From contig NC_072895.1 in assembly GCF_027943255.1 (NCBI RefSeq), forward strand, positions 73,286,001 to 73,350,000: a DNA stretch of 64,000 nucleotides, written 5' to 3'. Below, piece by piece: positions 23,507-34,299 of the stretch. The notes under the pieces are model-generated. The model was not told the DNA's origin, did not search any database, and was given only the letters and a program-made list of their open reading frames with translations. Numbering within the stretch: the stretch's first letter is position 1; each line of letters begins with the position of its first letter. This DNA is from Anastrepha obliqua. Lineage: Eukaryota; Arthropoda; Insecta; Diptera; Tephritidae. The position numbers and the translations under genes were made by a program.

Positions 23507-25377
23507 GCTTGTAGTTATTAAAATAGCTTAGAGAGCAGTTTACATGCAATTTTTCTTTGTTTTTCACGATGGAAATTTGAAAGCATTTAGTAAAAATCGT
23601 TAATTCAAAGCTTTATCATGCAGCCATTTTAAGCTGGCGGGGCTTGGTTAAAATTTTATTGATTTTTTTTAGTATTATTGAGATCTCTTTAACCAAAAGG
23701 AGGAGGAAATCGGACACTTTTATTTTTTGAATCGTCTTTTAAATCGAATATCTCGAACACAGTTAAGTTTCGATAATCATGTCATGTAACCAAATTAATC
23801 AGGAATGATACGCATAATATAGTCATTCAGTATCTAGGACAAGTTTCCTCTATATAAAGTTATATATGAGGAGATGTCTAATGCTCCCACAACAATAACA
23901 AGCTTTCTTGTGAAATAAGAATATACATATGTAGATATTAAAATTCGTTGTTGATGCATTATTTCCACAAGAAATATTTTTAAAATAGTTGAATGCTGGA
24001 GCTCTTTAATGTTTTCACCACATATTACTGAAAGCGATAATTGGAACTTTCGATGCGCGACGCCAACCACCTTGGCACATACAGGCCACAACAATAAGGT
24101 TGTAGCAAATCAAAAGGAAGAATACGGAGTCCATTACTATGATGTGTGAATGTATGTATTAACAATTGTGTTTTCTATCCGAAATTCAGGACTTTCTAAA
24201 ATCACAGTAAAAGCAAATGCTCACCAGTAAGGCTATTCAAACTTACATTGCAGATGAAAACTTACTTGTATGTGGCTTTGCTCAAAAATTTAATATATGT
24301 ACGAATATGTATTTGTGAAGGTACCTGTACTCGTATGTGGTTTCATTGTCGTTATGATGCTAATTGAAAATGTGCTTTTTTGCTAGCGAGAAAACTTCAC
24401 AAAACTGCAATACAAAAATGAATACTACAACTCGACAACATTAATTGTGTAAGTCTGCAGAGTAACACTTTTTTCGCATAGCAATTTTTTTTTGTAATTT
24501 TCCCACCATTGGTTTACTGCTGACGCAGTTTATATGTACATCTGTATCGTATTGTATATTGCTGCACCGCCTACCAAATACCAGTTCTCCCAATTTCGGG
24601 TGTGGGAACTTTTTGCATCTTTGTTTTGATTTCGCATCAAAAAAAAAAAAAAAATCACGCTCGTTGCGTGCACAGTTCAATCTGTCAGCAAAAATTTCTG
24701 AAGATTTTTTTGCTTGCACTTTTTGTGCTTTTTCGCATTTTTTCGACCACTTTCTGTTGTTCTTTCGGTTAGGCTGGTAGTATGCAACAACAGTTCTCGC
24801 ATTTGGTTGTTGCTTTTTTGATTTTGATCTCGTATTTTTACTACAGATTTATGGATATGTGCACTGCTTCTTCTTTTTCTGTTTACCAACATGCAATACA
24901 TATATACATACATACTTATGTGCAACGTGATACGAAAATTCTTTTTCACGAATACAGTGATTTTTTGGAATTACGAAGAGCATAGCTCACTGAAGTTAAT
25001 TTGATTAAATGTAGGACCTGCGAGAAACTCTGTTTAACCAATTTTTTTAAGGATAAGTTTAATTACCTGTCGGTGTTTGGTCCTATTTTTGATACTACAG
25101 CTATTAAGTTCTCTTCTGAAAGAACCGAATCTTTAATAAGCTATTTAATTAGTTCTTACATAAATAGTGGTTTCGTTCACCAGAAGAAGTCTACAGTAGC
25201 CAGGGCAAGAACACAACTGTCTGCCCCTGAGTGCTTAGTCTGCGAGTTAAGGTCCTCCAGCAAGGCGAATTGTCGACACGGAAACACGTGACCACTTTAA
25301 ATGACTCTTGTTTACCTCAAGATCACTATCAAAAACCACATCTGTGTGGCTAGCTTAAATTGATTAGTGTACGTACT
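23507..25377. other. No gene recognised
   Basis: No element ends or protein motifs were recognised. The stretch has an A run at about 24640-24653, T-rich tracts and CATACATACATA microsatellites near 24896-24915. Confidence 0.35.
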
Positions 25378-25378
25378 A

Positions 25379-25720
25379 CAGGGTGGCTCAAATAATGTTT
25401 GGAATTTGAACTGGAGATTATTTTTTACTTTGAAAATTTAGTTTATAATTACAAAAAAAAAAGTTTTTTTTGTAGAAAATGAGCATTTACACTGGAAAAT
25501 CTTATTTCCAGATGACGCTATTTTTACCTTGGAGGCTATGTTAGCAGAATTATGTCATTTGAGAGTCGGAGTATTAAAATATCGTTATGAAAAAATGGAT
25601 GAATCCGTAAAAGATGACAGGTTGGTGTGAATTTTTGTCGGTTAGCGCCATTGGAGCAACTTGTTTTTCTAAAAAGAACCGTCATTACAGGGTGGTGGGG
25701 CCGAGCGTTACAGCGCCTAC
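25379..25720 (+). other. Possible degraded IS630-type element
   Basis: CAGGGTGGCTCAAATAATGT at 25380 looks like the terminal inverted repeat of the TA-targeting families elsewhere in the window, with TA just before it. The bases 25510-25570 can be read, with a frameshift, as DDAIFTL...GGYVSRI, resembling the first catalytic region DEAxFxLxGYVNR. A second CAGGGTGG occurs at 25689 in the same orientation, so it does not provide an inverted partner. Weak evidence. Confidence 0.25.
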
Positions 25721-26900
25721 GATATTAAATCTTCTGCTTCCCAAAATTGAGGAGGGTGATATAGACGACACATAGACGGCCCTTAGTATCACACAGCGCT
25801 TTCCCGAAATAATTAAAAAATCAGCTGAAACGGTGATTTTAATTGGCCTCCTAGATTTTATTCCTACGCTACGATTTTACTCTATTTAAATATTTTAAGG
25901 GTTATTGCTCCGTCAACCATCCAGATAAGATACTGAAAAAATGATGTAAAATGAAATCGAATTCACTATTGGGGACATAGGTGTTGTAACTTGCGAAAAT
26001 ATACTGAATTTGGTTGTCAGAATGGGCTGCTCTAAAGCCAGCCAGGTTTATTATTTAAATGAAACTATATTCCATGTTTAATGGTAAGCTTTAATTTTTG
26101 TAATCATTGCAAAATATGCAGGTGCCTTGTGCTGCTAGTAAACTCAAATTAAATGGCAAACAATAGATGGACCACAACGTGTAAAATATTATATGTAGTT
26201 ATATATTAATTTGTGTTGACCTGTGTATTAATCAAAACCCAATGTTATAACTCCATATGCTTTCATTAACGTTTTTTTAGGAATATAGTGACTTGCGTGA
26301 ATGTAAATTCTAATCACTGTTACAGATTTTCAGTTTAATCAAAAAGTTTCCTCTTGGGCATTAACCAGGTTTTGTCACGCTGCATGATTTCAATGCCGTT
26401 ATAATCCCCTTTGTATGAGTATTCTCATGCTCGTTTTTTATTTTCGGTGCTCGCAACTTTTTTTCTTCACATTTTTGTTGGGTTTTTTCAATCGACTATG
26501 GTTCAATTTCAATCTGACTTTTTTAAGTGACTAAACCAACAGGCCACATGGGTGGCTTGTAATACGAGTACTCAGTACGAGCTGTGAACTCAAATGTGGT
26601 GTGCTCAGGTGTGTGTGTGTGTATGAGTGCGCTTGTGGAGAAAGTAAACACCAATGAAGTGCCTCTAATGGCAATGCAGAATATATTATAAACCAAGTAA
26701 AACGATAACTTATATTGTCAATGTCAAGGCCAATATATCGTCAAGCTGGGGTAATCAATAGCATAAGTGGTTATTTTAACAAATCAGCATAGCATATTTT
26801 GCACAGAACAATTTTATTGAGGATTATATTGCACAGCTGCAGTAAGACATTTTAAAATAAATTTTATTCTTTTTTTTAAACATTTTTGAAAATCATATAT
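25721..26900. other. No gene recognised
   Basis: AT-rich sequence, with a GTGTGTGTGT run near 26611-26621. Nothing recognisable as coding or as an element terminus. Confidence 0.35.
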
Positions 26901-26901
26901 A

Positions 26902-27618
26902 CAGAGTGACCGACGGGAATCTGACGTTTTTGGGATGGCTAGTACTCTGCCGGTGAGAGGAGTAGGGAGGCGAATTACAAGCCGGTAATCTCGCCATTCG
27001 ATGCCGTTTCAGTACCTATGGAGCGGTGGACGCATTCGCATGTTTGCGTATGACGCATTTGTGCAGAATGGCGGGTCTGTTATTACCGTGCAGCGACTTT
27101 TTCGTGTGCGTTTCAATCGTGGGCGTCGTGGAACCGTTCCAAGCCGCAACACGATTCTCAGTTGGGTTCATAATCTACGAACAACAGGATCTATTGTGAA
27201 AAAGAAGCCACCAGGTCCGACTAAGACAGCAAGAACACCAGACAACATCGAGCGTGTGAGAGCCGCGCTGACTCGTAGCCCTGGGCGCTCTGCACGTAAA
27301 CACGCGCGTGGGGTATCTCAAATCACGTGTATACTCTCACAGACCCCGCACATTGGCAGAACTGAAAGAGGCAATCAGGAAAGAAGTGGCTACAATTGAT
27401 GTTGAACTGATGACTCGTGTGATGGCCAATTTTTCGAGAAGGCTGGAAAACTGCATTCAGTAGGATGGGCACCGCTTACCCGACGTAATTTTTCACAAAT
27501 AATATTCATCTTCAAATGGCATGTCATGACAAAGAATTTTGTGTATTAAAATAAAATATTTCATTTAAAATAACTGTGTACTGTTCATTTCAAAAACGTC
27601 AGATTCCCATCGGCCATC

Positions 27619-27621
<3 letters not shown>
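26902..27621 (+). mobile_element. Non-autonomous IS630-type transposon with N/C fusion
   Basis: The 720-bp element has inverted repeats of about 30 bp: CAGAGTGACCGACGGGAATC continuing TGACGTTTTTG on the left, and its complement ending GGCCATCCTG on the right. TA flanks both ends (26900-26901, 27622-27623), the right one inside a TA microsatellite. The transposase inside joins its N-terminal DNA-binding part directly to its C-terminal tail; the whole catalytic core is gone. Confidence 0.85.
27001..27480 (+). pseudogene. IS630-type transposase, catalytic core deleted
   Basis: The 132-residue frame from 27001 opens with the DUF4817-type helix-turn-helix (FVQNGGSVITVQRLFRVRFN, then VPSRNTILSWVHNLRTTGSI) and the linker RTPDNIERVRAAL and SPGRSARKHA. 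In the next frame, from about 27308, it jumps to GYLKSRVYSHRPRTLAELKE, AIRKEVATID and VMANFSRRLENCI, which in full-length relatives follows the third catalytic Asp. All three acidic residues are therefore absent. Two DNA-binding halves could remain, but a frameshift separates them. Confidence 0.8.

Positions 27622-27650
<29 letters not shown>
27622..27650. repeat. TA microsatellite
   Basis: About 14 TA units follow the right inverted repeat of the transposon at 26902-27621. TA runs are natural targets for Tc1/mariner-type insertion, so the element probably landed in a pre-existing repeat. Confidence 0.9.
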
Positions 27651-27653
<3 letters not shown>

Positions 27654-28274
27654 GGATTTGACATATCGACATACATACATATGTACGTATATGCAATACA
27701 CATGCTTATATATAAGACATATGCCTTACTGCTGTATTCACGAAAAATTTAATTTTTACTCTACAGGTTAGACAAAAAATTAATAAAATTAATAATTTAA
27801 TACAAAGACAAGAATTTTTTGTTAAAACAGCCACAAAATTTTCATTATAAATGCAATTTAAAGTTGGAAATAAAATTTACATGCAACATTTTTATACCGA
27901 AAATAATTCTTAAATTCACCGTACCACCTTTGAATAAATATTTAATGGAATTTATTTCAGTGATTGAATTCACAGAAGCAACCAGGAAAGACAAGAAAGT
28001 TATGTATCTCCGACAAAACAAAAAAACTTTTCTGTTTAAGGAAAAAAAATTGCCTACCAACAATTCAAAACGTGTTGAACCTGCAAATTCAGTGTGCAAA
28101 AATATGTGTGCATAGGTGTGTTTGTAGGTGGGTGTGTTATTGAGGTCAAAAGCGAATTATGAATACGAATGTTGCACCAGTCATACAATCCGGATATACA
28201 TTAGTATGCATGCATGCCAGTGTCCGAATCCTTAGCAATCACTTGCGGCAAATTTCTATGGACAATGACAATTG

Positions 28275-28286
28275 CTACTGGAAGAT
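28275..28286. repeat. Target-site duplication, left copy
   Basis: CTACTGGAAGAT occurs here and identically at 31556-31567, bracketing the full-length RTE element. Confidence 0.85.
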
Positions 28287-31200
28287 CTTCTTCTTAATTG
28301 GCGCGATAACCGCTTACGCGATTTTGGCCGAGTTTAACAAAGCGCGCCAGTCGTTTCTTTCTCGTGCTAACCGGCGCCAATTGGACACACCAAGTGAAGC
28401 CAAGTCCTTCTCCACCTGATCTTTCCAACGCAGAGGAGGCCTTCCTCTTCCTCTACTACCACCAGCTGGTACCGCATCGAATACTTTCAGTGCCGGAGCG
28501 TTTGTATCCATTCGGACGACATGACCCAGCCAACGTAGCCGCTGGATCTTTATTCGCTGTGCTATGTCTATGTCGTCGTAAAGCTCATACAGCTCATCGT
28601 TCCATCGTCTGCGATATTCGCCGTTGCCAACGTGCAAAGGTCCAAAAATCTTGCGCAGAATCTTTCTCTCAAACACTCCAAGCGTCGCTTCATCGGATGT
28701 TGTCATCGTCCAAGCTTCTGCGCCATACGTAAGGACGGGCATGATGAGAGTCTTGTAGAGTGTTAGTTTTGTTCGACGAGAGAGGACTTTACTGCTCAGT
28801 TGCCTACTTAGTCCAAAGTAGCACTTGTTGGCAAGAGAGATTCTACGTTGGATTTCAAGGCTGACATTGTTATCGGTGTTAATGCTGGTTCCTAAATAGA
28901 CGAAGTCTTTTACAACCTCGAAATTATAACTGTCTACAGTGACGTGGGTGCCGATACGCGAGTGCGCCGACTGTTTGTTTGAAGACAGGAGGTACTTCGT
29001 TTTGTCCTCGTTCACCACCAAACCCATTCGCTTTGCCTCTTTATCCAGTTTGGAGAAGGCAGAACTAACAGCGCGGTTGTTAAGGCCGATGATGTCAATA
29101 TCATCGGCATACGCCAACAATTGTACGCTCTTATAGAAAATTGTGCCTGAGCGATTAAGTTCTGCGGCTCGTACGATGCTCTCCAACATCAAGTTAAAGA
29201 AGTCACACGACAGCGAGTCACCCTGTCTGAAACCTCGTTTGGTATCAAACGGCTCGGAGAGGTCCTTCCCAATTCTGACGGCGCTGCTGGTGTTGAGCAA
29301 CGTCATCCTACATAGCCGTATTAGTTTTGCGGGGATACCAAATTCAGACATCGCGGCATACAGGTAACTCCTTTCCGTACTGTCGAATGCAGCTTTGAAG
29401 TCGACGAAAAGATGGTGCGTGTCGATTCTTCTTTCATGGGTCTTTTCCAAGATTTGGCGTATTGTGAATATTTGGTCGATGGTAGACTTTCCAGGTCTGA
29501 AGCCACACTGATAAGGTCCAATCAGTTGGTTGACGGTGGGCTTCAGCCTTTCACACAATACGCTCGCTAGAACCTTATAGGCGATATTTAGAAGACTAAT
29601 CCCGCGGTAATTGGCACAAATTGCAGGATCGCCCTTCTTATGGATTGGGCAGAGCACACTTAAATTCCAATCGGCAGGCATGCTTTCATCCGACCATATT
29701 TTGCATAGGAGCTGATGCATGCACCTTACCAGCTCCTCGCCGCCATGTTTGAATAGCTCAGCCGGCAGTCCGTCGGCGCCCGCGGCTTTGTTGTTCTTTA
29801 GCCGCGTTATCGCTATTCTCACCTCGTCATGATCGGGTAGCGGAACGACAATTCCGTCGTCAACGATTGGGGTATCGGGATCTTCACTTTCTCGGTGACA
29901 TGCGCAGCTGTCACTGTTTAATAGGTTCGAGAAGTGTTCCCTCCATAATCTAAGATTGCTCTGTACGTCAGTCACCAGTTCGCCGTCTTTGTTCTTACAG
30001 GAAAACGCCCCGGTCTTGAAACCTTCTGTAAGCCGCCGAACTTTCTGGTAGAATTTTCGGGCGTTGTTCCTGTTGGCCAGCATCTCAAGCTCTTCGCACT
30101 CACGTATTTCGGCCTCTCGTTTCTTCTTTCGGATAATACGTCTCTCTTCCTTTTTCAGCTCTCTGTAGCGATCCCACATGGCTCGCGTTGCGCCCGATCG
30201 CAGCGTGGCTCTATAGGCGGCATCCTTTCTTTCTGCGGCAGCATGACATTCCTCGTCGTACCAATTGTTTTTTCGGGCTCGCCGGAATCCGATTTCTTCT
30301 TCGGCGGCGGTACGTAGGGAACGAGAAATGTTGCTCCATTGCTCGCGCATGCCGGGTTGTTGGGCAGTGCTCTCCGAGAGCAGGAGTGAGAGTCGAGTGG
30401 CGAATCTTCTGGCTGTCTGTTGTGATTGCAGCTTTTCGATGTCGAACATTCTTTGCGTAGGTAGATGTACGTTTTTTGCTGCACAGAGGCGGGTGCGCAG
30501 TTTGGCTGCAACAAGGTAATGATCCGAGTCGATGTTGGGTCCTCGGATCGTACGTACATCTAATACACCAGAAGCGTGTCTTCCATCTATCACAACATGA
30601 TCGATCTGGTTTCGCGTTTTTCGATCAGGAGACAGCCAGGTGGCTTGGTGAATCTTCTTATGCTGGAATCTGGTGCTGCAGACTACCATGTTTCGGGCCC
30701 CGGCGAAGTCGATCAGCCTCTGTCCGTTACCGGATGTTTCGTTGTGCAGGCTGAATTTTCCGACTGTGGGACCAAAAATTCCCTCCTTGCCCACCCTGGC
30801 GTTGAAGTCGCCAAGCACGATTTTTATGTCGTGGCGGGGGCAGCGCTCATAGGAACGTTCCAGGCGCTCATAGAAGGAATCTTTGGTCGCATCGTCCTTC
30901 TCTTCCGTCGGGGCGTGGGCGCAAATTAGCGATATGTTGAAGAAACGGGCTTTGATGCGGATTGTTGCGAGACGCTCGTCCACCGGAGTGAACGACAGTA
31001 CTTGGCGACGAAGTCTCTCTCCCACAACAAATCCGACACCGAATTTGCGCTCCTTTACATGGCAGCTGTAGTAGACGTCGCAAGGTCCCATGGTTTTCTT
31101 TCCTTGCCCCGTCCATCGCATCTCTTGGATGGCAGTGATGTCAGCCTTTACTCTCACGAGGACATCAACCAGCCGGGCAGAGGCACCTTCCCCATTAAGG

Positions 31201-31555
31201 GACCGGACATTCCAGGTGCATGCCCTCAAATCATAATCCTTAGTTCGTTTGCAGGGGTCGTCATCAGTATAGGGAGGTCTCATCCGAGGCTTTTTAAAAC
31301 TTTTCATTGGGGGCGATTTTTAAGTGGCGGGTCCCAAACCCAACGCACAACCAGCTATCCTGGAATGTTTCGCCTTCTCACGTTAGCTCACTCCCGAACG
31401 GATGTTCGGAAGCTACCCAGAGGATACGTGGGCTAATCCCGGCCGTTGTGAGCTGCTTGAACCATATGCAGAAGAATCGTCCTGGCCATTCCCAAGTGAA
31501 TGGCGATCAGTAACTTTCCCCACTTGCGTGGACTTCTACACATGGAACCATCCTC
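28287..31555 (-). mobile_element. Full-length RTE-clade non-LTR retrotransposon
   Basis: The 3.27-kb element lies on the minus strand between perfect 12-bp target duplications. From its 5' end it has about 248 bp of leader (31308-31555), one 997-codon ORF and a very short 3' end: after the TAA stop only about 20 bases (GCGGTTATCGCGCCAATTA) and an AGAAGAAG tail remain. A single ORF with endonuclease and reverse transcriptase, no RNase H, a tiny 3' UTR and a trinucleotide tail is the known RTE pattern. Fragments of the same family lie at 5718-5975 and 44550-45176. The lack of decay and the perfect duplication indicate a recent insertion. Confidence 0.93.
28314..31307 (-). CDS. RTE endonuclease/reverse transcriptase polyprotein
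   Basis: The 997-residue protein should nick target DNA and reverse-transcribe its own RNA at the nick. Residues ~29-263 form an APE-type endonuclease with TWN (Asn33), QEMRW (Glu62), GDFNARVG (Asp167, Asn169) and SDHY (Asp262, His263). A basic, charged linker follows (~340-430). Residues ~490-800 form the reverse transcriptase, with KAAGADGLPAELFK, NYRGISLLN (~567), FVDFKAAFDS (~634), RGFRQGDSLS (~691) and the catalytic YADD at 733-736. The C-terminal ~200 residues contain FERKILRKIFGPL and GHVVRMD, usual for RTE. There is no RNase H. All key residues are present and no stop or frameshift interrupts it, so it may be functional. ATG 31307 is the first in frame; the true start could be slightly different. 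Confidence 0.93.
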   Translation of the reverse strand: MKSFKKPRMRPPYTDDDPCKRTKDYDLRACTWNVRSLNGEGASARLVDVLVRVKADITAIQEMRWTGQGKKTMGPCDVYYSCHVKERKFGVGFVVGERLRRQVLSFTPVDERLATIRIKARFFNISLICAHAPTEEKDDATKDSFYERLERSYERCPRHDIKIVLGDFNARVGKEGIFGPTVGKFSLHNETSGNGQRLIDFAGARNMVVCSTRFQHKKIHQATWLSPDRKTRNQIDHVVIDGRHASGVLDVRTIRGPNIDSDHYLVAAKLRTRLCAAKNVHLPTQRMFDIEKLQSQQTARRFATRLSLLLSESTAQQPGMREQWSNISRSLRTAAEEEIGFRRARKNNWYDEECHAAAERKDAAYRATLRSGATRAMWDRYRELKKEERRIIRKKKREAEIRECEELEMLANRNNARKFYQKVRRLTEGFKTGAFSCKNKDGELVTDVQSNLRLWREHFSNLLNSDSCACHRESEDPDTPIVDDGIVVPLPDHDEVRIAITRLKNNKAAGADGLPAELFKHGGEELVRCMHQLLCKIWSDESMPADWNLSVLCPIHKKGDPAICANYRGISLLNIAYKVLASVLCERLKPTVNQLIGPYQCGFRPGKSTIDQIFTIRQILEKTHERRIDTHHLFVDFKAAFDSTERSYLYAAMSEFGIPAKLIRLCRMTLLNTSSAVRIGKDLSEPFDTKRGFRQGDSLSCDFFNLMLESIVRAAELNRSGTIFYKSVQLLAYADDIDIIGLNNRAVSSAFSKLDKEAKRMGLVVNEDKTKYLLSSNKQSAHSRIGTHVTVDSYNFEVVKDFVYLGTSINTDNNVSLEIQRRISLANKCYFGLSRQLSSKVLSRRTKLTLYKTLIMPVLTYGAEAWTMTTSDEATLGVFERKILRKIFGPLHVGNGEYRRRWNDELYELYDDIDIAQRIKIQRLRWLGHVVRMDTNAPALKVFDAVPAGGSRGRGRPPLRWKDQVEKDLASLGVSNWRRLARERNDWRALLNSAKIA

Positions 31556-31567
31556 CTACTGGAAGAT
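31556..31567. repeat. Target-site duplication, right copy
   Basis: CTACTGGAAGAT, identical to 28275-28286, marks the 5' boundary of the minus-strand RTE insertion. Confidence 0.85.
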
Positions 31568-32250
31568 AGAATAGTGTATTTGGAGCAAAGTCAACACAAC
31601 TCATTTTACGGTGTGTTAAAAAAGTACCAAGCATTGATGATTTAAAAAGGTTTTTCGAAACTCTATCGAAGAAATCAAAAATACCGTTACCGGTCCAACA
31701 CCAAATTCAGATGATTCGAGATGATTCCAGTGGGCACAGAGTAAACATGCAATATTTTAGTAATCTTGTGTTGCAATTTTATATTTTTAATTACTTGAAA
31801 TAAAAAATGGAGTTTTTATTGTTGAGGAGCATATACATAAATGCGGTTCGTAATGATAATGGAAAACGTGAATTATTTTGGATTTATGGTTGTTATTGTT
31901 TGGAGTTAGATTCGTGAAAGGTTTGTACAATTGGAATTCTGCAGTTAAATTTTGTATTACCTCGAATGTGACGTTTTAGGAAAAAAATTGGCTTTTGAAA
32001 ATAACTTATGTCATTTCTTCTTTCAGGTTCACAGGAAATTCCCACTTTACTTAATATATATCACGTGTTTTTTAAGAGCTTGAGAATTTGAAATGATGGT
32101 TCATTGGTTTGTTGAGATGCTGTCTGGGTAGCGCGCATACTCAATTAGCACAAAAGGTTCCATTTTGTTACACCACTAGTAGAACCCCTGCCATTATTTA
32201 GTCAAACCATCTTGATTTGACTATAAATCTGCCTATGTCATCTATTATCT
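31568..32250. other. No gene recognised
   Basis: AT-rich sequence with no recognised motif. A CTAGTAG-type segment near 32174 is not informative. Confidence 0.35.
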
Positions 32251-32253
32251 TTC

Positions 32254-32885
32254 TTGCGATTTCTACCAAGTTATTCATTCAACACCCAGACTTGGGCATT
32301 CACACAAATAGTGGAAGACTGTCTCCCTAGAATTCTCTTGATTGCAGTTTCTACATCTATCGTTATATGGCCACCCCATCTTCCTAGTGTGATCTCCGAT
32401 ATGCTAATGATCGGTTATTGTTCACGTAATTCTGAAGATGTCTGCTCTTGGCTTTTGTAACAGCTCGTCAGTTCTCAACTTGTTGTACTCTGGTCAGGTT
32501 TCCTTCGCTATTTTGCTGGTATCATATTGGTCTATCTGTCAACAGCCTGCTTCTTGCATTGCAAAAAGATTTTCCTTTTATAGACGCTTCGGAGCAGCCC
32601 ACTGCTACCGCTTCGGATACTCTAGAGGAAGCCCCTGTCTTGGCAGCTTATCAGCTTTGCATTGCCTGACAATTTTTGAAATGGTTGTTGATGACTTTAT
32701 AGCTAAGATAGCTGCTTGACTACCTGTAAAAATACATGCTTCTGATAGTTGTTGTGGATGATTTCTGATTATCCCGCAAGCTTCCCTTATCCTGAAGACC
32801 TCTGCTTGAAAGATGCTATTCTAATTCGCCAGGCGAAAGGACATGGAAGTTTTGATGTCTTTCGAATATACACCCGCGCTGACGC
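32254..32885 (-). pseudogene. RNase H and zinc-knuckle part of a non-LTR retrotransposon
   Basis: On the minus strand from about 32880 the sequence reads GVYSKDIKTSMSFRLAN, SIFQAEVFRIREACGIIRN (RNase H Glu), EACIFTGSQAAILAIKSSTT (the usual FTDSQAA has Asp replaced by Gly) and ISKIVRQC. After a degraded stretch, CRNCNQENSRETVFHYLCEC with PSLGVE ends at a stop near 32280. This is the RNase H and C-terminal CxxC...H...C of a LOA/Jockey-group element. The reverse transcriptase is absent. Confidence 0.65.
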
Positions 32886-33077
32886 CGCGGTGAGCGAGTG
32901 GCCAAACAATTATTCCTATTTATAACATATGACTTATCAATCATCACCGAATGTGCAAAAACCCCTTAAAGTAAATGAATTGATGAGAATTTGAGGCTGC
33001 ATAACATCAGTTATTTCCATAAATTACTAATTTACAGGTTAGTTACTTATTTACCCTTAGTTACATATACATACATA

Positions 33078-33472
33078 TTAGGCCGGGTCGATTTGTGGGG
33101 AGGCAAAAAAATTGTCCATTGCTCTGTGAAAATCATATTCTAGGGATCAAAATAAGAAACTTTGCCGAAGGAACCATACCTCTAAAACGAATTCTGATGT
33201 CCCCCAATTTGGGTCGAACTTTTTAGTTTCTTTTCTCATGTAAAGGCCAAAGTGGTGATATTTTGAAATGATTGTATGGGGAACCCCCCAGGGGAGTTCC
33301 ACTCGATTGGAGCACTCTAAATGGGTCAAAGTGGGATTTTTCGTTCGACCCAAATTGGGGGACATCAGAATTCGTTTTAGAGGTATGGTTCCTTCGGCAA
33401 AGTTTCTTATTTTGATCCCTAAAATACGATTTTCACAGAGCAATGAGCGATTTTTAAATCGACCCGCCCTAA
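33078..33472. mobile_element. Foldback element with ~140-bp inverted arms
   Basis: The sequence from TTAGGCCGGGTCGATTT (33078) to about 33220 is repeated in inverted form from about 33327 to AAATCGACCCGCCCTAA (33472). The inner ~100 bp of the arms, including CAAAATAAGAAACTTTGCCG and GATGTCCCCCAATTTGGGTC, are nearly identical; the outer ~45 bp differ more. A spacer of about 100 bp separates the arms. TACATA flanks both sides, but in a repeat-rich context, so the target duplication is uncertain. It has no coding capacity; apparent frames on both strands reflect the palindrome. Confidence 0.85.
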
Positions 33473-33587
33473 TACATATGTATGCATATAAACAACTAAT
33501 TATATATTCCAATAAAATATCCCGCAAACACCAGAAGGCAATCCTCTTTTAGAGTTCTACAAAACTAAGTAATGCGGACAGAATTCG

Positions 33588-34080
33588 TTAAGGGGTCCCG
33601 GTGATCTAGAGCTCGAAAATTTAGGGTATTTTCATTTTTTTGTTAATAAAAAAATGAAAATCGATATTTAAATTTCTTAGACTCTTTATGTAACTACTTT
33701 TACATACAAAAATGAAAAAAAAAAAAAAATGTTTTTTAATATTAATAATTTTAAAAATGGCGTTGAAGTTGAAACTGACAAAATGGCGCCGTTTTTTCAT
33801 AAAAAAAAATACGAAATAATCGAAATAATAGCATGATTCTAGTACGAGCGGTAGCCATTGACGTTGTGAACAACATATTAAAATTTCAGACGATTTGGTT
33901 GAATAGTTTTGTTTTTTTTTGACAGAACCAGGCCGAAAAAAATCGCTTCCAGGTAAATGAGTTTAAAGTTTCAGCTACAGGAGCGCGCGGACCGCTCTCT
34001 ACCTAGTCAATGTCACAGTATATACTATACCTTCGAAATATCGAAAAAACAAAAAGTCAATTTTTTGACTTCACATAATT
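33588..34080 (+). repeat. Interspersed repeat, family shared with 53 kb
   Basis: It begins AAGGGGTCCCGGTGATCTAG and continues AGCTCGAA, an AT-rich stretch, CTTTTACATACAAAA, AATAATTTTAAAAATGGCG and TTGAAGTTGA. The reverse complement of 53380-53608 has the same blocks in the same order (GAGGTCCCGGTGCTCTAGAG, CTTTTACATACAAAA, AATAATTTAAAAAATGGCGC, TGAAGTTGA). No coding capacity was seen. The right boundary is unclear. Class unknown. Confidence 0.55.
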
Positions 34081-34299
34081 GCCGAAGAAGTCGTTTTTAA
34101 TAATGTAATGCTAAGCTCGTCCGACTTTAAAAATTTCGTTCAAGAAGTTATATCTATATTTCCAAAAGAAACTGATTTTAGAGTATAAGTTAAGCAGTAA
34201 TACCTGCTGGTCACCCACGTAAAAAGTTCTGCTTTCTGATGCCCTCCATCTAGTGAATATGATGAGCATACAACCTTACAGCATTTCCAAAAGCTGTTA

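Noticed and set aside
28364..30929. Several plus-strand open frames (for example 30188-30460, 30576-30929) opposite the RTE gene
   Set aside because: They are antisense shadows of the 997-codon minus-strand frame and show no domain of their own.
33147..33552. Long open frames on both strands (126 and 94 codons)
   Set aside because: They lie in the foldback element; the two frames mirror each other because of the palindrome, and no protein motif is present.
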